NCBI GenBank assembly: GCA_013399875.1
Contig: VXAZ01003283.1
Location: 142,137-206,136 of the forward strand
Length of the DNA: 64,000 bases
Direction: 5' to 3'
Origin: Gymnorhina tibicen
Taxonomy: Eukaryota > Chordata > Aves > Passeriformes > Artamidae
The notes under the pieces were generated by a model that did not search any database, had not been told where the DNA came from, and saw only the letters and a list, made by a program, of their open reading frames with translations. A program made the position numbers and the translations under genes. Positions 36,473-54,200 of this stretch are shown here, one piece after another (the stretch's first letter is position 1; every line of letters starts with the position of its first letter).

Positions 36473-36765
36473 GACAACAGCAGAGTGCTCTGTGACTTTT
36501 AGTATTGCACAAGTGGCATGGAAGATGTAGTAATGGTGGTGGGGAAATAAGTCACTCCAGGAGAAGTTGTTGCTGTGATTTACTGATTTCTACCATGTAA
36601 AATCACTGTTTTATAAAGGTGTTGTGTTTTAAGTTGCATGTACAGTAACCATTGTCTTGCTGAACCAGTTGAAGTTTGCCAAATACAGTTAAGAGTACTT
36701 TGGAATCCCTCCATGCTCCTTAACTTTTTCATGGTTAATAAATACAACTGACTGAAGGCAAACCT
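36473..36765 (+). other. LAS1L: LAS1L 3' UTR
   Basis: This is non-coding sequence from the stop codon to just past the first good poly(A) signal, giving a 3' UTR of about 290 bases. Longer forms using downstream signals cannot be excluded. Confidence 0.65.
36737..36742 (+). terminator. LAS1L: LAS1L poly(A) signal AATAAA
   Basis: A canonical hexamer 265 bases after the stop, followed within about 45 bases by a TG/T-rich stretch (around 36770-36785) suitable as a downstream element. Confidence 0.65.
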
Positions 36766-38204
36766 TGCTCCTGGATGCTGTTTCTCAGTTTTCACTCTGG
36801 AAAGTGTCCTCTGGCCCTCATTAGCAAGACTATTGAGCCTTTCTTATTTCAGTGATGCTGTCCTGGAGGAGTGATCTTCCCATGATAACATTGTGCTACA
36901 GTTTTCATCTTTCTAGGATTTCATGTGAAGCTTCAGGGATCAATCCTAGCTAGAACATGGCTGAGTGCACCGTGATACATAAATACCTTTGAAATGTTTT
37001 TGTCATGATGTTTTTCAAGTGATAGTCTTGAAGCCACTACTGTCTCTTTTTGATTGAAGTGTTTTGCTTCATGTTACTTCTGTTCATGATTTTGCTGATA
37101 TTCATAACCAATACTGTGGTGTTTGCTGAGAGCTGGTATGATTACTGCAGAAATGGACTGAGAAAGTACCCTTGTGGAAAGCTTTTGAGAAAAATGGCTT
37201 CCAGATAACTGAACAGGAAAAACTTTTTTTACCTGTATTACAGGTTCTTGGAAATTAAGAGGCTTCTGCAGTTACCTGTCAAAAAACCCCAGGAGTTTAC
37301 ATGTATGTTTATTGCAGGACTCCTCAGTAAGAATTTGTTAGAGTGCATATGTTAGAGGGTAAAACAGAGGCTTTCTCTGAGTCCATCTCATAATTTGCAG
37401 GTTTTACAAACTAAACAGAAAGAATAACATGTCAGTAGGAAGGGATACAAAAAGGGACATACAACTTTAGCAGTACAGTTCATAGGGTTGAAATGCATGT
37501 TTAGAACAGCAGCTTCATGGATGCTTTGCACTGGCTCTCAAGTAAAGGCTTAGCTAGATGTCCAGAATGTAAGTATTATTTCTTTATTCCTTCTTCTCTA
37601 GTTTTTTGTTATCCTGCTCTACTGCAGTTGCTTGTTAACACATGTCCAAAAATGGAAGATACGTTTCACATTTACTTCTCTAAAAGTAAGCAGTGCCAAT
37701 GCAAAAGGAAATAAACTTTCTGTTATGAGGGATTTTTCATGGAAGCCCTTCCAAGTATTTTTAGAAATACTTCTTTTTCCCAGCAGTTAATCAAACTTAT
37801 TTAGGAAATTCTGAGTGAAAGGGATTTGATCTTTTATTACTGCATTTACTTGAGTATGAAATTACTTAAATTACTATATTTTGTATTGCAAACAAGCATT
37901 ACAGTTCAAATAGGAATGTGTGGTCCTGGCAAATACTGTACCATCTGTAACTTTTATCCCCCTTGGAAGAAGGGCACTTAGTAAGATCATGTGCTGCTAC
38001 TACTACTACAATACCTTGATCAGCTGTAGTTACTGCCCCATGTATCTGCCATTACCCCACATAGAGAATCTGGGATTTTTTCAGTTAATCAGCTAAAAAA
38101 AACCCCAATAAATAACTTGGACAGACTGCAACAGTTGTTTCGGGCAAAAAGGCTTTTTAGGGGTCTTGTCTGAAGAGGGTTGAAAAATAAAAAGCTAGAA
38201 ACAA
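36766..38204. other. Spacer between convergent genes LAS1L and ZC3H12B
   Basis: About 1.4 kb lies between the two predicted poly(A) sites. Another AATAAA on the + strand near 37709 could extend the LAS1L transcript. No exon or repeat was recognised. Confidence 0.55.
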
Positions 38205-41200
38205 ATAATCCAATGGTTCTCAGTTTTATTAAATAAGCAAAATTTTTTATATATATAAACTATAACATATTTCATATTATTAAATAATTGTGCAAAACAT
38301 TTACATAGAGCAGAGGGGAACAGGTGATAGCCTATACTTCTTTTAGATTCTTGCAATTCTTTTAATACATTTACAAACTTTAAATACAGACCAAAATCAG
38401 CAATATTGTATAATGACTCTTCAAAGGCTAACCAAACACTGGCATAAGAATAATTTATGTGATGGTGCAATTATATTTTTCCAGTTGAAATATTGCAGGA
38501 AATACATTTAGTGAGGGCTCTGTCACACAAACAAGCGATAGGTACATAAGAGGAGTATGAAAGCTGAACGCTCACCATAGCAGTAACTGTGACAGACCTA
38601 AAGATTCTGACTGTTACGAGTCCTGGAGTACTAATGCTTCAGGTAAACTTGTGGCAAGTGAAGGTCAAGTAATACTTCAACTTTGGAACAAAGTTTCACT
38701 GAAATGATGCATGTTTCTTCCCCTTAGTGTGGAGTTTTAAAAATTACGATAATCAAACGTTCTTGTTTGTGGGTTGATAGCATGTCACCAGGTATGAAGC
38801 ATGTCACCAAGTATTTTTAACTTTATTATTTGAACAAAATGCCCAAATGCACAATTTCAGCAAACTGGCATTAGGAGTATGTAGGGGGAAACTCACCTAC
38901 TTAGATGTTTTTGGTTTTGTTTTTTTCAATGAATCTCCTTCTACTTGTTCTACGCAACCACACCCCCACACTTATTTTTAAGTTTACAGCTAAAGCATTT
39001 TTACAAAAGCTAAACAGACTCATGCTAGTAAATAAATGACATGCCGCAGCAACTAGAGCAGTGCCCATTTACCACCACAGAGATTTAAGAATACCACATA
39101 CTGGTTTAACATCCATTTTCACTCATTTTGTCATTAAGACTTACATTATATTTGGGTCAACCAAAAAAACCCAAAGAGATTTATAAAATTTTACAACAAT
39201 TAAACAGTAATGTTTAATTCTACAAATGAATAAAGCCAACTACTGCAGCTCAATATGACAACAGGACTAACAGCAGTGAAATCATGTACAATTTACTATA
39301 TTACTGACATGTAATTCTTACAAAAAACATAATTTAGACGGACATCCCATAAAGCATTTGGTTTTTGATTTATGAATTTAAAGTTACACACTTCTAAGTG
39401 ACAAATTATGTGAAAGTAATATAGCTGAAGATGAAAGATAAGTAAATCAGAACTCCCAGAGAATGCTCTGGCCCCAGTAAAGCACTAAAATCTACTGCTT
39501 AACTCTTGTCAACTGCAGTAGTCCATGATTCTACCTTCACTCTTTTTTTCCCCCTCATCTAGAATTGTTTTTTCATGGATTTTATTAAAATATAGTTTCT
39601 AGAACTGTTCTTTTACAGTTTTAAAAACATTTAAATACCATGCTCTAAAAAAGAGCATTTATACAAAGTCTTATATTTACAATATAGACAGGTATGATCA
39701 GGTGTTAATAAGATCAACTCTTCCATGTAAGAAGAAATCTAAGCTTATGCGCTAAAGATTAATGAATGTGTCAGTGTTTTGAACTGTCTTGTAAACATAT
39801 CTGAAAACAGGTGTGGATGACCAAATTATCACTTAAAGTAGTTGATCAGGAAAGACTACATCACATAGAAAAGTTTCATTACCTGTAAGGAGGACTAAAC
39901 AACCACAAAATTTGCAGGTTATTTCCACAAGGCTACACTGCCAATTCTGTAACTACGCATGATAGATGCCAATAGCTTCTTAGAATAAGACAATTTGCCT
40001 TTGAAGTGCCTTAGGGAAATAGTATGCTGGGTTTGTATTCGCACAGCACTCCCGTTGTTTAAAAAGGAATTCTTCAATCGGTAAAACAAAGGTTAGTGAA
40101 AATTAAAATGACTGGACAAATCCAACAAAAATGGGTCTCTCCGTAAGCCACCCCCGCACTTCATACAGAAATCTCTGTTGAGTTTTCCACATTAGAAAAC
40201 GTCAAAATCACCTACAAAACCTCTCTTAAAATAGCTTATCTTTATAAATGGAGAAAAACGGAACAAACATTCTTCTGCCTACAAATATTTAATTCCATGC
40301 AGGATGGAAAACATGAGTGCACAATAAACTTCATCTCATACCTAAATAATTTATAAATTAATTGGTTAGAATAAAATAGGGTCTATAGCAATTACTGTTA
40401 CATTTTAAACACATGCAGATGAGTTAACAGCAACATTTTTACATAAAGTTTAGTGCAAGAATGTATCTGCTTAATAAATAGACTGAAGATACCTATGTAA
40501 TGCTTTGAGGTGTACACACAGTATTTGTGCACATAATAACCTGGTTCTGAAAAGTTGTCCCTGTTTGTCTATAAACTACAAGTGCCCATTTAAAATAAAA
40601 AAAGATCCATAATTTCTCATGGGCTACTTCCCTGTGACACATGGTGTCACAAACATTGTGGTGAAAATGTAATACTGAAGTTAATCTAGAGATTTTTTTT
40701 TTATACACAGTTTTTATACAATCAAGAAAAAGAGATACAATTTGTATCAACAAACAAAAGGTCATTTCTGGTTATTTGAGGCATTGCTCTCAGCTGCTTA
40801 TACCATACAAGAGAAGAGAATAAGAATTAATTGCAAATTAAAAATATGAGATGTTTTTGAAAACTGGTCAAGAGTTAAATGTTTTCCCCAAACTATTTTG
40901 TCTGGATTATTTTTCCAGACACTATTATTTTTCCACTAACAGAGAGAACAACCAACTAATTAAAACTGAAGTTATTTTTAAACACCAAGTGTAAGTACAG
41001 AATCACCTTCAAGTTACTTCATTTCAAATACATAATGACACAGTCATTATATATGTCACCTGTACCAACACAAGAATATTTATCCTGTGTGAAATGATAC
41101 AGTTATCAAATGTCAGTAAATTAACTGTAGTTGCACCCATAATTGTGGTTTCTTGTTGGTTCATTTGGTGGGTTTTTTTACATGACAGGAGCCTATTTGC

Positions 41201-42747
41201 ACATGATAAAGAGCCCACAAGATATTTTGAATCAAACCAACCACTACAGTAACACAAGTGGAGGAAATTATAAACTTTGATTCTCAGACAAACAGATAAC
41301 TAGAAAGCAGCATGCAAGCCATTATCAAAACACCAGAAACAACCCTGACTGCAGCCTCACGTTCTGTGTGTTTCACAGTAAGAAACATTTAGGCAGTGTC
41401 ACACCTTCTCATGAAGAAACAAAAGGCCATAAACCAGGCCTTCTCAACTTTCATGAAAAAAACTACAGTAGAAGTCAACAAGTCCTAGCTCGAGACATGT
41501 CGAGTTAGTCATGGTTCAAAATGTTGAAATATACAGTGGATTCAAAAAAGGGCGTACAGTCAGTGCAGCTTAAAAAAACCAATAAACGCCTCTTTTGGAG
41601 ACATTTAGCTACAAAGGTTCCCACCCTGAGCAAGATACCAGTTGCGCAAACAATGCCACACAAAATTATCTCACCTGTTGAAACAGGAACTCTAAAAGCC
41701 TTCACGAGGCAAATGCACACCTTTGCGTGGATCTGGAGAGCAAAAACCAGGACAGCTTTGCCACAAACCCAAACTGGAGCATCTCTTTTCAAGAAGCAGC
41801 CTTCCCCCTCCACCATTTCTGAAGGTGATCTTGTACAGCCATCTTGAATGCCAGGCTCAAACACCATCCTTGCTCCCACAGGAAGGGCTGTAGTTAGTGA
41901 TGAACTTCCATGCTAACATCCAGTTTTTGCTGCTTCAAGTTGAGTAATCCAGTTTACATAATACTGACAATTTATTTTCAGCTTGTCTAGTCATTTGGGC
42001 CAGCAGCTGTTTACTGCACATTTGAGAGGAGATTCTGGAGAGAAGCTACAGTTAAACTTTCAGTTTACTGAATGGCACTCATGCCTTTACATTCCTTAAT
42101 GTTTTGGTCCTAATTTAATAAAGTATTTGGCTTCTGTTGGATTGAGCCAACATATTGAACAATGTAATAGTTATTCAAACTCTTGAGGAACAGTTCTGAA
42201 ATTTAGGTACCAACAACCATGTTGACATTGAAAAACTGAGATCAGTTTTTCCTTTTATGAACAATTTTATCAAATTTACTTTTTCTTCAGTACTTAAGAT
42301 GCCAGGAGGCAGTGTCAAATGACAAAGCTGAAACCCTAAAAGTCATCTGGGTGTGTATAGAGCATACTTTTAGAGGCCGATTAGGTATTTATATGCAAAT
42401 TGTAAGTGTACACTAATACATGCAATGTAATTGCTAACACTAATTTTGTAGTAACAGCTTTGAGACACTGATTGTGACATTATAGTTCTTAGTGAGCTAT
42501 CCATGCAGCAAGGTATGCATTTCCTATAAAATACTATTAAAAATCCCTATATTTAAAATCTTAAAATTTGCAATACAATCAACTTTTATATAGTGCCTCA
42601 GCATATATATGATTGCTACTGTGTACAGAATTTTATACTATCTTAGTAGAAAATATTTACAATAGATTGGCCTCTTCCTTCATGTAAGTTTTCCTCTGGG
42701 TCCTATGTGCTGTACAGTTTCATTTATCCAAAAGAGGCTGTACTTCT
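38205..42747 (-). other. ZC3H12B: ZC3H12B 3' UTR (about 4.5 kb)
   Basis: AT-rich sequence without repeats runs from the ZC3H12B stop codon to a poly(A) signal at 38225-38230. It contains an overlapping AU-rich element on the - strand (ATTTATTTA, complement of 39029-39037) and many T-rich stretches. Absence of transposons over 4.5 kb, compared with frequent CR1 elsewhere, fits a constrained UTR. Long 3' UTRs with instability elements are typical of Regnase-family mRNAs. The extent is inferred; alternative poly(A) sites may exist inside. Confidence 0.65.
38225..38230 (-). terminator. ZC3H12B: ZC3H12B poly(A) signal AATAAA
   Basis: TTTATT on the + strand reads AATAAA on the - strand. It is followed (leftward) by a T-rich/GT-containing stretch (around 38170-38210) that could serve as the downstream element. 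Confidence 0.5.
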
Positions 42748-49457
<6,710 letters not shown>

Positions 49458-49621
49458 CACGTTCAACTTCCAACCAGAGCACTCAGTTCTCTTTCATTTC
49501 CAAAGCCACCTGGAATTCATGCTCAATTGCATCATGTTGGCCAATTAAAAGCTTACACAAGGCTGGAGCTAATTTGCCTTGCTTACTATATTCTGGCATA
49601 AGCAACACCAACATGAAGTTC
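49458..49621 (-). promoter_or_regulatory. ZC3H12B: ZC3H12B 5' UTR segment in the first coding exon
   Basis: On the - strand a strong T-run ends in TTTTTTTTAAG at 49622, so the exon probably starts at 49621 and contributes 164 bases of leader. The leader contains several upstream ATGs, including a 43-codon ORF. Additional upstream 5' exons must exist outside the recognisable region. Confidence 0.6.
49483..49614 (-). CDS. Upstream ORF (43 codons) in ZC3H12B leader
   Basis: The ORF starts at ATG 49614-49612 and ends at TGA 49485-49483, 25 bases before the ZC3H12B start and in a different frame. The peptide begins MLVLLMPEYSKQGKLAPALC and ends EHEFQVALEMKEN; it looks protein-like rather than low-complexity. 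A second, overlapping uORF of 13 codons starts near 49531. If translated, it would reduce or condition initiation at the main ATG. Whether it is conserved or translated cannot be told from one sequence; it might also be the end of coding sequence from an unseen upstream exon. Confidence 0.4.
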   Translation of the reverse strand: MLVLLMPEYSKQGKLAPALCKLLIGQHDAIEHEFQVALEMKEN

Positions 49622-50224
49622 CTTAAAAAAAAGAAAAAAATTAAAAATTAGGTTTTGATCAATTCTGCAAAATACTCAACTACAATGATTTTGTTTACAA
49701 GTCAGTAGATGTCCCCAGTCATTCACATTTCTATGTAAACTGATTATAATAAAGCATATAATTACATTGTCTCTGTAATCACAAATAAAACTCTCCTTCC
49801 CTCCCCCAGTTACTCTACCTACAAAAAAAATGACAATTCCCACAAAATAGATGTAGAGCTGGAACAAATGGATTATCTCAGTAACACTTAAAGATAATAA
49901 AACAGAAAAGGGTGAGCCACCATTTCAACTAGAAACCTGTCTTCTACCACAAGAACAACCTGTCTACATTAGGAACAACTGTGCAGTGTTCCAGTAGGCA
50001 CAAAATTTAACACAAACCATTTCAGCCTCTTTCAGTAAGGATTTACCATCAGGACCAACAAGTTTACCTAACAAAAGTATCTTCTGGAAAACAATACAGA
50101 CACTTAACAAAATATTATAACCCACAAAAGAAAATTAAAAGCAGTGTGCATGTAAGTCAAAGCTTATTCAATCTAAATTTTCATATCCTTTTGGTTTTAC
50201 GTAATAAGATGCTGAAAATCACAA

Positions 50225-50290
50225 CACCTAATAGACCACTCACAGAATCATAGAATGGCCTCTTCACCATTTGCAGGAGACCATCCCTAA
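50225..50290 (-). mobile_element. CR1 3' tail remnant
   Basis: ACAGAATCATAGAATGG (- strand ATTCTATGATTCTGT) is the CR1 terminal repeat. The adjacent GCCTCTTCACCATTTGCAGG is not clearly CR1, so the element is very short. Confidence 0.55.
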
Positions 50291-50904
50291 TTCCTTTGGG
50301 ACAATTTACAGGTGTTTCCCTGATGCTTCCTAGAGTGCTGGTGTTTCCTGGTTCCTCTCTGACACTCAGAAGCACATCCCTTCCCCTGATGAATCTAGTG
50401 CAAAGCTCTGCTAGTAAGTCTTACAAAGGCTTCTTTCTTGACTATTTCCCTACATTAAATGGTGGGTTTCTGTTGCCTATGGGAATATTTCAGAGAACGA
50501 CATGTCTAGAAGAGTGATAAAATTTGATAAGCAAAACCGTAAACATGTCAAAGGATCTCTGAGACAGGTCCACATTGGCCTAACCAAACCCCATAAAATT
50601 GTCTCAAAGTGAAACAAAGATTATTAACCTGAAAAACCTTTATACAGTAATGTATAATTACCATAAACAGGCAAAACAGTAACATTCAACCAGACTGCAC
50701 TTCAATTTATGGAAACAAAAATGTACACACATGCAGAGACAGCTGCTCAAAAGCCTAATTTCCTTAGGAAAATGCTAATCACTCCTATCTAAAAAAAAAA
50801 CCAACCTAAAAGGTCAAGTTTGGAGCCAATCAACACTATTTTTTAATAAAAAAGAACCACATTTTTTCATATTTTCATATATTCATATTATATTTACATT
50901 TTGT

Positions 50905-51262
50905 CAGCCTGGAGAAAAGGAAGGTCAGGGGAGACCCTCTACCACTGCCTGAAAGGAGGTTGTAGCCAGGTGGAGGTCAGTCTTTTCTCCTAGGCAACCA
51001 GCAACAGGACAAGAAGAAATGGCCTCAAGCTGTGCCACAGAAGGTTTAGGTTGGACATCAGGAAGAATTTCTTCATAGACAGGGTTGTCAAGCATTGGAT
51101 TTGACTGTCCAGGGAGGCAGTGGAGTCACCATCCATGGAGATGTTCAAGAAACAACTGGATGCGGCACTCAGTACTCTGTCTACTTGACAAGGTGGGGAC
51201 CAGTCAAAGGTTGTACTCAATGATCCTGGAGGTCTTTTCCAACCTAAATGATTCTGTCATAG
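50905..51262 (+). mobile_element. CR1 3' end of a different subfamily
   Basis: CAGCCTGGAGAAAAGGAAGG, CTCCTAGGCAACCAGCAACA, AGGTTTAGGTTGGACATCAG, a GTTCAAGAAACAACTGGATG block and TGATCCTGGAGGTCTTTTCC end in AACCTAAATGATTCTGTC. The ORF2 C-terminal and 3' UTR sequences differ from the other CR1 copies in the window. Confidence 0.92.
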
Positions 51263-54200
51263 TCTAAGTCCTTTATGCCATATGAAATAAAAACACAGTT
51301 TCCCTGATTTTGAATGGAAATTACAATCTTGACTAGTTAGGCTTAAGTTAGACTTTAAAAACTGCTGTTCTTCCGTGTTATTTATACAAAGAGTATCCCC
51401 CTAAATGCTTAGGTATTATTTTTACAGTACTCTCTATTTTTATTCCAAGTGATTTTTCTCTCACATAGCACTAATAGTAGTATATTTACAACCCAAGTAC
51501 TTGCCAACATAGAAGTACTAATAGCTTAACCTGGAATGGATTTTAATTAGGTCTCATGTATAACCTTGTACCTTGCCAAAACTAAAAAAAAAAAAGTATA
51601 TATAAAAATGATTATAAAAGAAGGTTAAAAAAACAGGTTATCAGCACACTGCACCCACAGTTACAAAATACTGCAATGAAGAAACACTTTACAATACATG
51701 CAGTAAGACTAATTTTTTTCAAATTATTGAGACTGTACTGCTTTGGCACCGGACAAAGAACAGCATGATTCTGTTCATCCAAGTTTAAAGAGCTCCATCA
51801 TTCTTTCCCAGTTGTCATCTCTCTAACACAATGTCACAAGCATGTTTTTGGCTTTTGTTTTACTTATCATCTTGAAACCTCCATTCTCTCCCCTGACCCC
51901 TACAATGCCTTTGATGCCTCCCCAGACTGTGCAAGTCATATGCAATCACGAAACAGTTTTTCCTTGCATGCCCCAAGTGCGTCCCATATTCCCTCCATCT
52001 GTGAGACAGCCCAGCCAGCCTCGACCCCCAGACTCATGGTGATGGGTGTGACCCCCACAGCACAGCGCTGGTGGTTCTCCTATGATAGCCCCCAGAGAAG
52101 CCTGTGCTAAGCCACCACTTCTCTATGTTACTGGAGGTCTCGTGCTGGCCATTGTAATCCCAAGATCCTTTGTGGTTTTGAAGATGAGTTTTTATCACAC
52201 TCTGTAACAGTTTATTACAAACATTTCAGGCAAGATGCATTTTTATTACTATGTGTAGATAAACATCTACATTTTCGCTACTTGAACTTCTTAAGGTAAT
52301 TTGTTACAAGTCTTTCTTTACAATGTTTTCCACACAGCTGAATGAACTGTGACTGAGAAGATAATCAAATGATATTCTAGCATTATAACAAATAAAAGAT
52401 TAGAAAAGGTTCAAACAGCAAAAGCTTGATACACACAAAAAAATTATATTGCAGTTCTTAAATATAAAATTAAATATTAATTGAATAGTACACATTTCTC
52501 AAATATCATGTTGTGCCCAAACATTGTAATTTTAGCTTTATTTGAAAAAATATTTAATAAAGTGCAAAATGCAAAACTACAATGTAAAGAACTCAACATC
52601 TGAAATTAATGTACCCTTGTTATTGAGTTTAAAGCCTATCATTGTTACGAGTAACTGTACAGAGTACACATTTCATGTACTGCCTTTACATCTTTGAACT
52701 TTGGCTAAAGCTATATGTACTCAATTTCTTTTCTAACAACAACTTAATGGCTTAACTTTTTTAGTTGGCCAAATCACCACTATATTTTTCTACAAAAAAA
52801 AAAGAGAAGTGATAGTCTGCATGTAATATACATAATTTGTATACATTCAGTCTGAAAGAAAATATGTGCAAAAATACAAAACTTTTTTTTTTTAATAGAA
52901 GACTATTTGGTAGTTTGTATTTTCCACATTCAAATGAAAACAACTCCTGGCTATTAATATTCCTCCTGTTTCCCACTTCAAGTGACAAATTCCATCATTT
53001 CTTTGATACATGTAAAAACAACCACCACAATTATAGCCACATCTCCAAGAGTACTTCCAGTCAGCAGGAACATACATATGCAATTAACTCACTGGCATTT
53101 AGACTAAAAGAAACCCCCCCAAACAACAGTATCGTTTGTTTGTTTATGTGTTTTTCCACACTGTACTTCTCAGAAATTCAAACGTCATCTTGAAGAGTAC
53201 TGACAATAACAGAGAATTTCTTTCCTTTCTGATCTGTATTATTTAGTAGTGGTAGTACAGCTGTACCTAGGGATCTCTATCAGTTCCTAGCCTATTCTAA
53301 CCACATAGTCCCTTGCACAATGAATATACAATCTAGAATTATGACGACAGGCTGGACTATCAGAAAAACCACATGCAACAGTTTGGTATTGTTTGTCCAG
53401 ACACCCTTAGAACGTAGTACTTTGTAAGCACACTAAGGGAGTTTATGGGGGGAAAACCCCACTAATTATCAGTTAGTAGAACTACCACTGTGAATAATTT
53501 TCCACTTTTTTGTTTTCTTACTGCTTATACTCAATACTTTTTAAAGTTAGTATAGATGCACTAAGGAGTTAACACAATGGGTTAAATTAATTTTTTTTTA
53601 AATCCTCTTACAACCAAACACAGAACAAAAATTAAAAAACATAAATAATTTGAGTAGTGCTTGATTTTGCTGATAAGCACAAAATTGAGAAACAAGTCAG
53701 AAAATTTTTTCAAAGATGGAATCAAACCTCATCCTGCAGATCATGAACATTTTATCACTGAAATTTCAGCATTTGTTTATTATGAGTTACATTCCCCCCA
53801 AAGACAGCCAAATATGAACACACACTTGAGGAAACAAAAGAAAGCTATTACAAATTTCTAATTTAAAGCTATTACAACTCAGAAATACAGACACTGCAGC
53901 TTTAAAATTTTAATTCTCATGATGCTCGCTGCTAAGCAACCAACCAAGTTTTCTTCCTAAACACCTCTTTCAGCACAGTCACGAGCAACTACTAGAACTG
54001 ATAATGTGATTCAGAAAAAAGAGTCAGACAAAATCATGTATATTTTGTTCATAAGGGGCCAGACTGAAAGCATCTCTTCAACTTTGATGGTATTAAAACA
54101 GAAGTAAAATATCTGCACAGTAATAAAGTACTGTAGTATAAATGAAACCAGTCACAAATTATTCAACAATTACCATTCAAATGACAATGACTATTAAAGA

